NCBI GenBank assembly: GCA_945866285.1
Contig: CAMBHC010000019.1
Location: forward strand, 1 to 15,785
Direction: 5' to 3'
DNA length: 15,785 bases
DNA from: Candidatus Sulfopaludibacter sp. SbA3
Lineage (GTDB): Bacteria > Acidobacteriota > Vicinamibacteria > Vicinamibacterales > UBA2999
Under the pieces are notes generated by a model that saw nothing but the letters and a program-made list of their open reading frames with translations, did not search any database and was not told the origin of the DNA. The translations under genes and the position numbers were made by a program. The stretch's first letter is position 1. Each line of letters opens with the position of its first letter. Of this stretch, positions 5,743 through 13,496 are shown one piece after another.

Positions 5743-7632
5743 ATGAGCGGGATGACACGAATCGTCCATCCGCTCGTTCGTGACACCCGCGGCGGCCCGC
5801 TTCGGCAGGCTACGTGGGATGAAGCGCTGCATCGGGCGGCGACCGGGTTCCGGGCTGTGAAGCACACTCACGGCGGCCAGGCCTTCGGCCTTTTCAGTTG
5901 CTCCAAAAGCACGAACGAGATGAACTACGCGGCGCAGAAGTTCGCGCGCGTGGTGATGGGCTCGAACAATATCGACAGCTGTAACCGCACTTGACATGCC
6001 CCGAGCGTCGCCGGTCTGGCGGCGGTATTCGGCATGGGTGGCGGCACCAGCTCGTATCAGGAGATTGAAGAAACAGACTGCATCCTCCTGTGGGGGTCGA
6101 ACGCCCGGGAGACGCATCCGATCTTCTTTCACCACCTGCTCGCGGGGCTGAAGCGAGGGGCGAAGCTCTATGCCATCGACCCTCGTCGCACGGCGTCCGC
6201 GCAGTGGGCCGACGTGTGGGCGGGCCTTGATGTCGGCACCGACATCGCCCTGTCAAACGCCATGGCCCGCGAGATCATCGCGAGCGGCCTGGCCAATCGC
6301 GAGTTCATTGAGCAGGCCACGACCGGTGTCGAGGCGTATCGCGAATTGGTCGAGCCCTGGACGTTGGCGCGCGGCGCCGCCGAGACCGGCGTGCCGGCCG
6401 CGGTCATTCGCGAGATGGCGCACACTTTCGCCACCGCGAAGCGCGCCATCATCTGCTGGACCCTCGGCATCACCGAGCATCACACCGCCGTCCACAACGT
6501 GATGTCGCTCATCAACCTCGCCCTGCTGACCGGGCACGTCGGCCGCTGGGGCTCTGGACTCAACCCGCTGCGCGGCCAGAACAACGTGCAGGGCGGCGGC
6601 GACATGGGGGCCTTGCCGGATCGCCTGCCCGGATTCCAGCATGTCGAGAACGACGCGGTGCGGGCGAAGTTCGATGCGGTCTACGGCGTGGCGGTGCCGC
6701 CGAAGAAGGGCTGGCACCTGTCGGACATGTTCAACGCCATGGACCGCGGTGAACTGCGCGCCCTCTATGTGATTGGCGAAAACCCGGTGCAGTCCGAAGC
6801 CGACCAGCACCGCGCGACGCGGTTGCTCGAAGGACTCGAGCTGCTGGTGGTGCAGGACATCTTCCTGACCGAGACGGCGCAGCGCGCCGATATCGTGTTC
6901 CCGGCCGCCGCTGGAGCGTTTGAATCGGACGGCACCGTGACCAACAGCGAGCGCCGTGTTCAGCGCGTGCGCAAGACACTGAACCCGCCTGGCGAAGCGC
7001 GTGAAGACCTGGCGATTATCTGCGACCTGGCGCGCCAGCTCGGTCACGACTGGACCCCCGACGCAGAAGCGATGTGGAACGAAGTGCGGCAGCTCTCGCC
7101 GGTTCACGCCGGTATGAGCTACGCGCGCCTGGAACAGCACTCGGGCTTGCAGTGGCCGTGCTACGACGACCAGCATCCCGGCGAGCTGTTCCTGCACAGC
7201 CGGTTGTGGGAGCGGCCGGTGCGTGGGCCGCGGGCGCCGTTCTCCCTCGTGCGTCATGAACTGCCGCTCGATCAACTGGATGCGGAGTTCCCGTTGCGCC
7301 TCACCACGGGCCGCCGGCTCGCGGAGTACAACACCGGTGTACAGACAGGCGCCTATGCCTCGCCGACCCGCCGGGGCGAGACGATTGATCTGTCGCCCGA
7401 GGATGCCAGCCGCCTGGGTCTCGCGGAAGGGCAGCCCGCCCGCATCACCTCACGCCGCGGCGCCGTCGTCGCCCCCGTCCACATCGATCAGGCATTGCGT
7501 CCCGGTCTGACCTTCATGACCTTTCATTTCCCCGACGACGTCGCCACCAACATGCTGACGAATGACGCCACCGATCCACTGGTCGGGACGGCGGAGTTCA
7601 AGGCGACGGCCGTGCGAATCGAGCGTGCCTGA
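5743..7632 (+). CDS. fdhA: Formate dehydrogenase catalytic subunit, selenocysteine-containing, lacking its N-terminal [4Fe-4S] domain
   Basis: This gene is read through the in-frame TGA at 5992-5994 as selenocysteine, giving 629 residues. Sec84 is followed by H85, and R277 lies in NPLRGQNNVQG. These correspond to E. coli FdhF Sec140, His141 and Arg333 with a constant offset of 56, so the catalytic core is collinear. The C-terminal part (from about residue 515, EFPLRLTTGRRLAEYN) is the molybdopterin-dinucleotide-binding domain. The first residues, HPLVRDTRGGPL, match FdhF just after its N-terminal iron-sulfur domain, which is missing here and found in the gene at 9452-10372. The start at 5743 is chosen for spacing; ATG 5752 and GTG 5716 are alternatives. 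It oxidises formate to CO2 at a Mo or W bis-MGD centre. The stop overlaps the next start (TGATG). Confidence 0.9.
5992..6036 (+). promoter_or_regulatory. Bacterial SECIS element directing selenocysteine at the TGA
   Basis: The TGA (5992-5994) is followed by 18 nt and then GGTCT (6013-6017), the same loop and spacing as in E. coli fdhF. The loop closes on a perfect 6-bp stem, GTCGCC (6007-6012) with GGCGGC (6018-6023, including one G-T pair). A lower stem CATGCC (5995-6000) can pair with GGCATG (6031-6036). This is the structure bound by SelB. The selenocysteine machinery genes are not in this window. Confidence 0.88.
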
Positions 7633-9455
7633 TGGACCTGCACATCACCGGTGCCGAGGCGACGGACGCCGAGCGCGAGGCCGTCGATCGCCTGCTGGGT
7701 GCGCCCGCCACCGGATGGCAAGGCGCCGCGCGCGACATTGGCCGCGATGGCCGTACCGCGGTGGGCGGACGCCTGGTGTCCGGCGACCGCGATCAACTGC
7801 TCCCGGCCTTCCACGCCGTGCAGGATGCCATTGGCTGGATCAGCCACGGTGCGCTCAACTACATTTGCACCCGGCTCTCGGTGCCCCCCGCAGAGGCGTG
7901 GGGCGTCGTCACTTTCTATCACTTGCTGGCTACCGAGCCGCGTCCGGCGGCCGTGGCTCACGTCTGTGACGACATCGCCTGTCGCCTGAATGGTGCGGAC
8001 CAGTTGTGCCGAGACCTGGAGTCTCGGCTCGCACATGCCGTTCATCGGTCGCCGTGTCTAGGACAGTGCGACAAGGGATCCGCGGCGCTGATCACTCGCG
8101 CCGGCTCGGACCCCGAGCGATTTGTTCTCGCGCCAGCGACCGTGGACCAGATCAGCACGGTGCTTGCCTCGCCGAAGCTCGCGGACAATCGGCGGGCGAG
8201 CGAAGGCGGGCCAAGTGTGGGTGCTGGTGCTGGTGCCAGGATCGCCAGGCGCATCATGGTGGCCGATCCCACCAGTCTCGCCAGTTACCGTCAGCATGGT
8301 GGCTATGTGGCGCTGACGAAAGCGATCGGCCTGGGCCCCGCTGCCGTCATCGCTGAGGTCTCGGCGGCCAAACTGCTCGGGCGTGGCGGTGCGGCGTTTC
8401 CGACCGGCCGCAAGTGGGACGCCGTGGCTCGCGAATCAGCCAGGCCGCACTATGTGGTCTGCAACGCAGACGAGTCGGAGCCCGGCACGTTCAAGGACCG
8501 CGTGTTGATGGAGCAGGACCCGTTCGCGGTGATCGAGGCCATGACCATCTGCGGGATGGCCACGGGATCGGAACGCGGGTTCATCTACATCCGCGGCGAG
8601 TATCCCGAGTCTGAAGCCGCTATCGGCGAGGCGATGAAGCAGGCGCGCGCGGCCGGACTGTTGGGCTCACGGGTCGCGGGCTCGAACCACGCGTTCGACA
8701 TCGAGATTCGCCGCGGCGGCGGCGCCTACATTTGCGGCGAAGAGACGGCGCTGTTCAACTCGATTGAAGGCAAGCGCGGTGAGCCCCGTTCGAAGCCGCC
8801 GTTCCCGGCGCAGCACGGACTGTTCGGCAAGCCCACCGCGGTGAACAACGTCGAGACCCTCGTCAACGTGCTCGACATCCTGATCGAGGGCGGTGCGCAG
8901 TGGGCCAGAACCGGCACCGCGGGATCGACCGGGACCCGTCTGTTCTGCCTGTCTGGCCATGTCGCGAAGCCGGGCGTGTACGAGATCGAGTGCGGCCAGA
9001 CGCTTCGCCACGCCATCGATCTCGCCGCCGGCATTCCCGGTGGCCGCGCCCTGCAGGCCGTTCTATTGGGCGGCGCCGCGGGCACGTTCGTCGGCCCCGA
9101 TGCGCTCGAGATGCCCCTGTCGTTTGAAGGCGCCCGCGCCGCGAACGCGACCCTCGGCTCGGGTGTGGTCATGGTCTTCGACGAGACGGCCGACCTCATG
9201 GACACGCTGGCCCGCATCGCCCAGTTCTTCCGTGACGAATCGTGCGGCCAGTGCGTGCCCTGTCGAGTTGGAACTGTGAGACAAGCGGAACTTCTCTCGC
9301 GTAGAGGCGGCTCTTTAGACCCGCCTACGGTGCTGCTTGCCGAGTTGGGCCAGGCAATGCGGGACGCCTCGATCTGCGGCCTCGGGCAAACCGCCGCTTC
9401 GGCCATTGAGTCGGCGTTTGCCAACGTCCCTGCGCTGAAAGGACGAGCGTCATGA
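7632..9455 (+). CDS. NuoE-NuoF (FdsG-FdsB) fusion: NAD- and FMN-binding diaphorase subunit of formate dehydrogenase
   Basis: This 607-residue protein starts at ATG overlapping the previous stop. Residues 50-180 form a NuoE-type thioredoxin-like [2Fe-2S] domain with C112, C117, C142 and C146. After a linker (about 180-205), a NuoF-type region follows. It has the FMN/NADH motif GRGGAAFPTGRKWD (250-263), ESEPGTFKDR (281-290) and GAYICGEE (364-371), an SLBB segment, and a C-terminal [4Fe-4S] site with C538, C541, C544 and C582. The two parts are separate genes in FdsGB and complex I but fused in HoxF-type proteins. It should pass electrons to NAD+, or take them from NADH. Residues 557-565 are encoded by a REP-like repeat. 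The stop overlaps the next start (ATGA). Confidence 0.9.
   Translation: MDLHITGAEATDAEREAVDRLLGAPATGWQGAARDIGRDGRTAVGGRLVSGDRDQLLPAFHAVQDAIGWISHGALNYICTRLSVPPAEAWGVVTFYHLLATEPRPAAVAHVCDDIACRLNGADQLCRDLESRLAHAVHRSPCLGQCDKGSAALITRAGSDPERFVLAPATVDQISTVLASPKLADNRRASEGGPSVGAGAGARIARRIMVADPTSLASYRQHGGYVALTKAIGLGPAAVIAEVSAAKLLGRGGAAFPTGRKWDAVARESARPHYVVCNADESEPGTFKDRVLMEQDPFAVIEAMTICGMATGSERGFIYIRGEYPESEAAIGEAMKQARAAGLLGSRVAGSNHAFDIEIRRGGGAYICGEETALFNSIEGKRGEPRSKPPFPAQHGLFGKPTAVNNVETLVNVLDILIEGGAQWARTGTAGSTGTRLFCLSGHVAKPGVYEIECGQTLRHAIDLAAGIPGGRALQAVLLGGAAGTFVGPDALEMPLSFEGARAANATLGSGVVMVFDETADLMDTLARIAQFFRDESCGQCVPCRVGTVRQAELLSRRGGSLDPPTVLLAELGQAMRDASICGLGQTAASAIESAFANVPALKGRAS
9301..9328 (+). repeat. 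REP-like palindrome, family A, inside the NuoF-like gene
   Basis: GTAG is followed by AGGCGGCTCT, TT and AGACCCGCCT (palindrome 9305-9326 with one mismatch in the arms). It is identical at 25 of 26 positions to the reverse complement of 87-112. It reads in frame as RRGGSLDPP, between the third and fourth cysteines of the [4Fe-4S] site. Confidence 0.82.
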
Positions 9456-10372
9456 GACCCGACGAGATCTCCTTCCGCCTGCCGCCGCCGGCCGCGGCCA
9501 TTCCCGCACGGCCACCAGAACCGGTGCCGACGATGGTGCCGTTGACGATTGATGGGCGGGCCGTGGAAATGCCTGCCGGGTCGACCTTGCTCGACGCGTG
9601 CAAGACGCTCGACATCACCGTGCCGACCTTGTGCTACCTCGAGACGCTCACCCCCGTGAACGCCTGCCGTGTCTGCGTGGTGGAAGTCGAAGGCGCGCGC
9701 GTACTCGCGCCGGCGTGTTCCCGGCAGGTCGAGTCCGGCATGGTGGTGAAGACCCGTTCCCCTCGTGTTGATCTGTCGAGGAAGGTGGTCCTGGAGCTAT
9801 TGGGATCATCCGTCGACCTGAGCACCGCACCTGGGCTGGCCGAGATGATGGTGGAGTACGGAGCGCGTCCTGAAAGATTTCAGGAGAGTCTTGGCTCTGC
9901 GTCCTCGGTGTCCTCTGTGGCCCAACCCGTGAAGATCGATAACGACCTCTACGTGAGGGACTACGGCAAGTGTGTCCTTTGCTACAAGTGTGTCGAGGCC
10001 TGCGGCACCGACGCGCAGCACACCTTTGCCATTGCCGTGGCCGGCCGCGGCTTCCACGCGCACATCTCGACCGAACTCGACGTCCCGTTGCCGGACTCCG
10101 CCTGCGTCTATTGCGGCAACTGCATCGCGGTGTGTCCCACCGGCGCGTTGATGGCGACGCCGGAGTTCGAGCTGAGGCAAGCAGGGGCGTGGCGGCCCGA
10201 GACCCAGGCCGTGACCGATACGATCTGTCCCTACTGCGGTGTCGGCTGCACCTTGACGGTGCACGTGCAGGATCAGCAGATCGTAAAGGTGACGTCGCCA
10301 TTCGATAACGACGTTACCCGCGGCAACCTGTGCGTAAAGGGTCGCTTCGGGTTCGAGTACGTCAATAAATAA
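9452..10372 (+). CDS. Iron-sulfur subunit carrying NuoG/FdsA-like clusters plus the missing N-terminal domain of formate dehydrogenase alpha
   Basis: This 306-residue protein starts at ATG 9452 in an ATGA overlap; a later start at residue 28 would drop only a Pro-rich leader. A [2Fe-2S] ferredoxin domain has C61, C72, C75 and C89. The next stretch (about 105-145), where NuoG and many FDH proteins carry a His-Cys [4Fe-4S] motif, has none. Two ferredoxin-type [4Fe-4S] motifs follow, C174-C177-C180-C184 and C218-C221-C224-C228. The C-terminal 50 residues are the Fe4S4 domain of molybdopterin oxidoreductases: C259-C262-C266 and C294, with K296 in LCVKGRFG. The protein stops at this domain's end, exactly where the catalytic subunit at 5743 begins. 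It probably bridges the catalytic and diaphorase subunits. Residues about 145-159 come from a dispersed repeat. Confidence 0.88.
   Translation: MRPDEISFRLPPPAAAIPARPPEPVPTMVPLTIDGRAVEMPAGSTLLDACKTLDITVPTLCYLETLTPVNACRVCVVEVEGARVLAPACSRQVESGMVVKTRSPRVDLSRKVVLELLGSSVDLSTAPGLAEMMVEYGARPERFQESLGSASSVSSVAQPVKIDNDLYVRDYGKCVLCYKCVEACGTDAQHTFAIAVAGRGFHAHISTELDVPLPDSACVYCGNCIAVCPTGALMATPEFELRQAGAWRPETQAVTDTICPYCGVGCTLTVHVQDQQIVKVTSPFDNDVTRGNLCVKGRFGFEYVNK
9895..9921 (+). repeat. CACAGAGGACACCGAG-type dispersed repeat inside the iron-sulfur gene
   Basis: The reverse complement begins GCCACAGAGGACACCGAGGA and matches the left arm of the repeat at 15643-15671 at 25 of 27 positions. It is read in frame as low-complexity SASSVSSVA between the [2Fe-2S] and ferredoxin-type domains. 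Confidence 0.78.
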
Positions 10373-10373
10373 A

Positions 10374-10420
10374 CAGGAGTGGAAGAGCGGAGGAGAAACG
10401 CTTTAGCTCTTCGACTCCTG
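10374..10420. terminator. Inverted repeat between convergent genes, possible bidirectional terminator
   Basis: CAGGAGTGGAAGAGC (10374-10388) pairs with GCTCTTCGACTCCTG (10406-10420) with one central mismatch and a 17-nt loop. It begins 1 bp after the formate dehydrogenase iron-sulfur gene and extends into the last codons of the convergent symporter gene. There is no T-tract on either side, so a Rho-independent role is uncertain. The right arm resembles that of the hairpin at 11686-11725. Confidence 0.45.
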
Positions 10421-11665
10421 TGAAAGCTCTCGATTGAGGACGGCCCGGTCTAATTCGCCTTCCCAGCCAGCGACCACGATGGTGGCGACGCCATTGCCGA
10501 TGAAGTTGGTCAGCGACCGCGCCTCCGACATGAACCGATCGACGCCGAGGATCAGCGCCAGACCTGCCACCGGAATGGCCGGCACCACCGCCAGCGTCGC
10601 CGCCAGCGTGATGAAGCCGGCACCGGTGACGCCGGAGGCACCCTTGGACGTCAGCATCGCCACGCCCAGGATGGTGAGCTGCTGCTTCAACGTCAGGTCG
10701 ATATTGAGCGCCTGCGCCACAAACAGCGATGCCATCGTGAGGTAGATGTTGGTGCCGTCCAGGTTGAAGGAGTAGCCCGAGGGCACGACCAGCCCGACCA
10801 CCGACTTGGAGCAGCCGAGGCGTTCAAGCTTCTGCATCAACGGCACGAGCGCGGATTCCGAAGACGAGGTGCCCAGCACCGTCAGCAGCTCCTCCTTGAT
10901 GTAGCTGATGAAGCGGATGATGCTGAAGCCCGTGAGCGCGGCAATGCTTCCCAGTACGATCAGGATGAACAGCAGGCACGTCAGGTAGAAGCTGCCCATC
11001 AACATGGCCAGCGGCTTCAGCGCGGCCACGCCGTAGCGGCCGATCGTGAACGCCATGGCGGCGCCGGCGCCAATCGGCGCCAGCTTCATCAGCGTGTTCA
11101 TCATCGAAAAGAACAGGTGCGAGCTGGTCTCGATGACCTTGTGGACGACGTTGCCTTCCACGCCCATCTTGGTCATGGCGTAGCCGAACAACACGGCCAC
11201 GAACAGTACTTGCAGCAGGTCGCCCTGGCCGGTGAACGCATCGAAGAACGTGCGCGGAATGATGTGCAGCACGAAGTCGGCGGTGGACTGGCTGGCGGCG
11301 ACCTTGGCGTAGTCGGCGACGGCCTTGCCGTCGAGCGTGGCGGGATCGGCGTTGAAGCCGGCGCCGGGGCGAACGAGGTTTCCCACCAGCAGCCCAATCA
11401 CGAGTGCGACGGTGGAGACGACCTCAAAGTAGAGCAGGGCCTTGCCGCCGACGCGACCGACCTTCTTCATGTCGCCGGCCCCGGCAATCCCGAGCACCAC
11501 GGTGCAGAAGATGATCGGGCTGATCAGCATCTTCACCAGCGCGATGAAGCCGTCGCCGAGCGGCTTGAGGGCGATGCCCGCGTCCGGTTGCGCGTAGCCG
11601 ATGGTGCCGCCAATGACAATCGCCGTCAGTACCCAGAAGTACAGGTGTCCCGTCAGTCGTCTCAT
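10403..11665 (-). CDS. dctA: C4-dicarboxylate:cation symporter, DctA type
   Basis: This 420-residue inner-membrane transporter starts at ATG 11665, which gives MRRLTGHLYFWVL, matching the start of E. coli DctA (LYFQVL). A GTG at 11713 with AGGAG 7 nt upstream would add 16 residues and cannot be excluded. Family signatures are present in order: PLGDGFIALVKM, ISPIIFCTVVLGIAG, LGTSSSESALVP, GYSFNLDGTNIYLTM, the SKGASGVTGAGFI loop and DRFMSEARSLTN-IGNGVA. These belong to the DAACS family (glutamate/aspartate/C4-dicarboxylate:Na+ or H+ symport). The match to DctA runs essentially end to end. It is transcribed after the gamma-glutamyltransferase gene, which could supply glutamate, but a hairpin lies between them. 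Confidence 0.92.
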   Translation of the reverse strand: MRRLTGHLYFWVLTAIVIGGTIGYAQPDAGIALKPLGDGFIALVKMLISPIIFCTVVLGIAGAGDMKKVGRVGGKALLYFEVVSTVALVIGLLVGNLVRPGAGFNADPATLDGKAVADYAKVAASQSTADFVLHIIPRTFFDAFTGQGDLLQVLFVAVLFGYAMTKMGVEGNVVHKVIETSSHLFFSMMNTLMKLAPIGAGAAMAFTIGRYGVAALKPLAMLMGSFYLTCLLFILIVLGSIAALTGFSIIRFISYIKEELLTVLGTSSSESALVPLMQKLERLGCSKSVVGLVVPSGYSFNLDGTNIYLTMASLFVAQALNIDLTLKQQLTILGVAMLTSKGASGVTGAGFITLAATLAVVPAIPVAGLALILGVDRFMSEARSLTNFIGNGVATIVVAGWEGELDRAVLNRELSQESKS

Positions 11666-11685
11666 GTGGGTTCTAGCAGGAGACG

Positions 11686-11725
11686 AGGAGATCAAGAGAA
11701 GAAATGTCTTCACTCTTGATCTCCT
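11686..11725. repeat. Perfect 13-bp inverted repeat between ggt and dctA
   Basis: AGGAGATCAAGAG (11686-11698) and CTCTTGATCTCCT (11713-11725) are perfectly complementary with a 14-nt loop. It lies 6 bp downstream of the gamma-glutamyltransferase stop and upstream of the symporter start. No T-tract follows on the minus strand. It may stabilise the 3' end of one transcript or attenuate read-through. Confidence 0.7.
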
Positions 11726-11731
11726 GTTGAA

Positions 11732-13420
11732 CTACTTGCCGGCGGCGCCGCCATCGGCGGGACGGCGATCGACCCCGCCTTCGAGCATGTTGTCCTTCGG
11801 GTTGAGGACAATCACCTGGGCCGCGCCCTGGTTGCCGCCTTCCTGCACCGTGTGACCCATGGCCTGCAGCATCTTGATGGTGTCGGCCGAGAAGCCGAAC
11901 CGTTCAATGCTGATGCGGTCGGGCAGCCATTGGTGGTGCATGCGGCCGGCGTCCACGGCTTCCTGCGCGTTCATGCCGTAGTCGATCACATTCAGAATCG
12001 TGGTGAGCACCGTGTTGATGATGGTGCGGCCGCCGGGCGTTCCCGTAACCATGAACAACTGGCCGTCCTTGGCGATGATGGTCGGCGCCATGCTCGACAG
12101 CATGCGCTTGCCGCCGCGCGCGAGGTTGGCGGTGGTGCCGACCATGCCGCGTTCGTCGGTCAGGCCGGGCTGGCCGTTGAAGTCGCCCATTTCGTTGTTC
12201 AGCAAGAAGCCGGCGCCTGGCACCACAATGCGCGAGCCGTAGCCGTATTCGAGGGTGTAGGTCATCGAGACGGCGTTGCGCTTGGCGTCGACGATCGACA
12301 GGTGCGTGGTCTCAGGTGATTCACTCGTCCACGTAAACGAGTTGGTCGCTGACTTCGACGCCTTCTTCGGGTCGATGGTCTTGCGCAGGCCAGTGGCGTA
12401 GTCCTTCGAGATCAGCATCGGCATCGGGATGTCCTTCTCGAAGTCGGGGTCGCCCAGGTAGCGGGCACGATCCGCAAACGCGCGGCGCATGGCTTCAGCC
12501 GTGTAGTGAATGTTCTGCGCCGAGCCGTAGCCGCCGGCCTTGAGATCGAAGCCTTCGAGCACGTTCAGCATCTGCACCACCGCCATGCCGCCTGAACTCG
12601 GGGGCGGCATGCCGATGATGTCGTAGCCGCGATAGGTGCCCTTCACGACGCCGCGCTTCTTGGCCTCGTAGGCTTTCAGGTCGCCGGTGGTGATCAGGCC
12701 GCCGTTGGCCTTCATCTCTTTTTCGATCAGTGCGGCCGTTTCGCCTGCGTAGAACCCGGCGGGGCCCTGGTCGGCAATGCGCGTCAGTGTCTTGGCCAGG
12801 TCGGCCTGCTTGAGAATGTCGCCGGCCAGGTAGGGCTGGCCGTTCTTCGAGAACTGCGCCAGCGAGGCGGGGTACTTCTTGAACTCGGGGATCATCGACT
12901 CGAGCGACCGCGCCAGGCCGTGCGACACCTCGAAGCCGTCGCGTGCCAGCTTGATGGCCGGGGCCACCAGGTCTTTCCACGGCTGCGAGCCGGCTTCTTT
13001 CCACGCCAGGTGCAGCCCGGCCACGGTGCCGGGGACGCCCACCGACAGGTGGCTGTTGTGATGTGTGTCGAAGTCGTACTTGCCGTCCTTCAGCCACATC
13101 TCGGGAGACGCGCGTGACGGACCGACTTCGCGGAAGTCGTACGACACCGGCTCGCCACTCGCCGGGCGGAACACGATGAAGCCGCCGCCGCCGATGTTGC
13201 CGGCGGTCGGGTGGGTGACCGCCAGCGCAAAGGCCGTGGCCACGGCCGCGTCAATCGCGTTGCCACCGCCCTTGATGACCTCGAAACCAACCTGCGATGC
13301 GATGTCGCTCTGGGTGATCACCATCCCGACCTTGGCACGGGCGGGAGTCGAGCCGGCCTGGACCGTCAGCGACGTCAGGGCCAGTGCGGCAATCACAACA
13401 AAAAATGCGCGGCGAATCAT
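11732..13420 (-). CDS. ggt: Gamma-glutamyltransferase, exported
   Basis: This 562-residue protein starts at ATG 13420, with GGAGG 7 nt upstream; an in-frame start further up is in repeat DNA and unlikely. The signal peptide (about 1-22, TVQA-GS) sends it to the periplasm. The N-terminal part has GGNAIDAAVA (52-61), GNIGGGGF (74-81) and DFREVGP, with R97 matching the substrate-binding Arg114 of E. coli Ggt. Autocatalytic cleavage is expected before T371 in TTHLS, giving large and small subunits; Thr391 is the equivalent in E. coli. GTPGG at 460-464 matches the E. coli oxyanion-region glycines. It hydrolyses or transfers gamma-glutamyl groups, for example from glutathione. It is the middle gene of a minus-strand set, with a repeat-filled gap to the sulfurtransferase gene upstream. 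Confidence 0.95.
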   Translation of the reverse strand: MIRRAFFVVIAALALTSLTVQAGSTPARAKVGMVITQSDIASQVGFEVIKGGGNAIDAAVATAFALAVTHPTAGNIGGGGFIVFRPASGEPVSYDFREVGPSRASPEMWLKDGKYDFDTHHNSHLSVGVPGTVAGLHLAWKEAGSQPWKDLVAPAIKLARDGFEVSHGLARSLESMIPEFKKYPASLAQFSKNGQPYLAGDILKQADLAKTLTRIADQGPAGFYAGETAALIEKEMKANGGLITTGDLKAYEAKKRGVVKGTYRGYDIIGMPPPSSGGMAVVQMLNVLEGFDLKAGGYGSAQNIHYTAEAMRRAFADRARYLGDPDFEKDIPMPMLISKDYATGLRKTIDPKKASKSATNSFTWTSESPETTHLSIVDAKRNAVSMTYTLEYGYGSRIVVPGAGFLLNNEMGDFNGQPGLTDERGMVGTTANLARGGKRMLSSMAPTIIAKDGQLFMVTGTPGGRTIINTVLTTILNVIDYGMNAQEAVDAGRMHHQWLPDRISIERFGFSADTIKMLQAMGHTVQEGGNQGAAQVIVLNPKDNMLEGGVDRRPADGGAAGK

Positions 13421-13453
13421 GGAACAGCCTCCGGGCAGATTATAGGTGGCATT

Positions 13454-13494
13454 GGTGCCAAAGTGCCACGGTGCCACGGTGCCAACGTGCCGCA
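13454..13494. repeat. GGTGCCA-type direct repeats
   Basis: GTGCCA-type words recur at 8- to 9-bp intervals (GGTGCCAAA, GTGCCACG, GTGCCACG, GTGCCAAC, GTGCCG). They are the reverse complement of the TGGCACC words in the adjacent tandem array, so the two blocks can pair into a long irregular hairpin in the leader of the gamma-glutamyltransferase gene. Confidence 0.65.
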
Positions 13495-13496
13495 CT

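Noticed and set aside
5743..5994. The short frame ending at the TGA taken as a truncated gene, with a separate gene from 6034
   Set aside because: The frame is continuous across the TGA, the residues on both sides match the FdhF active site, and a SECIS hairpin follows at the right distance. Recoding explains the data better than a nonsense mutation.
6253..7275. Long minus-strand frame of 340 codons
   Set aside because: It is antisense to the conserved formate dehydrogenase core and has shadow-frame composition with no domain.
10374..10420. Strong Rho-independent terminator
   Set aside because: The hairpin is real but no T-run follows on either strand, so it is listed only as a possible terminator.
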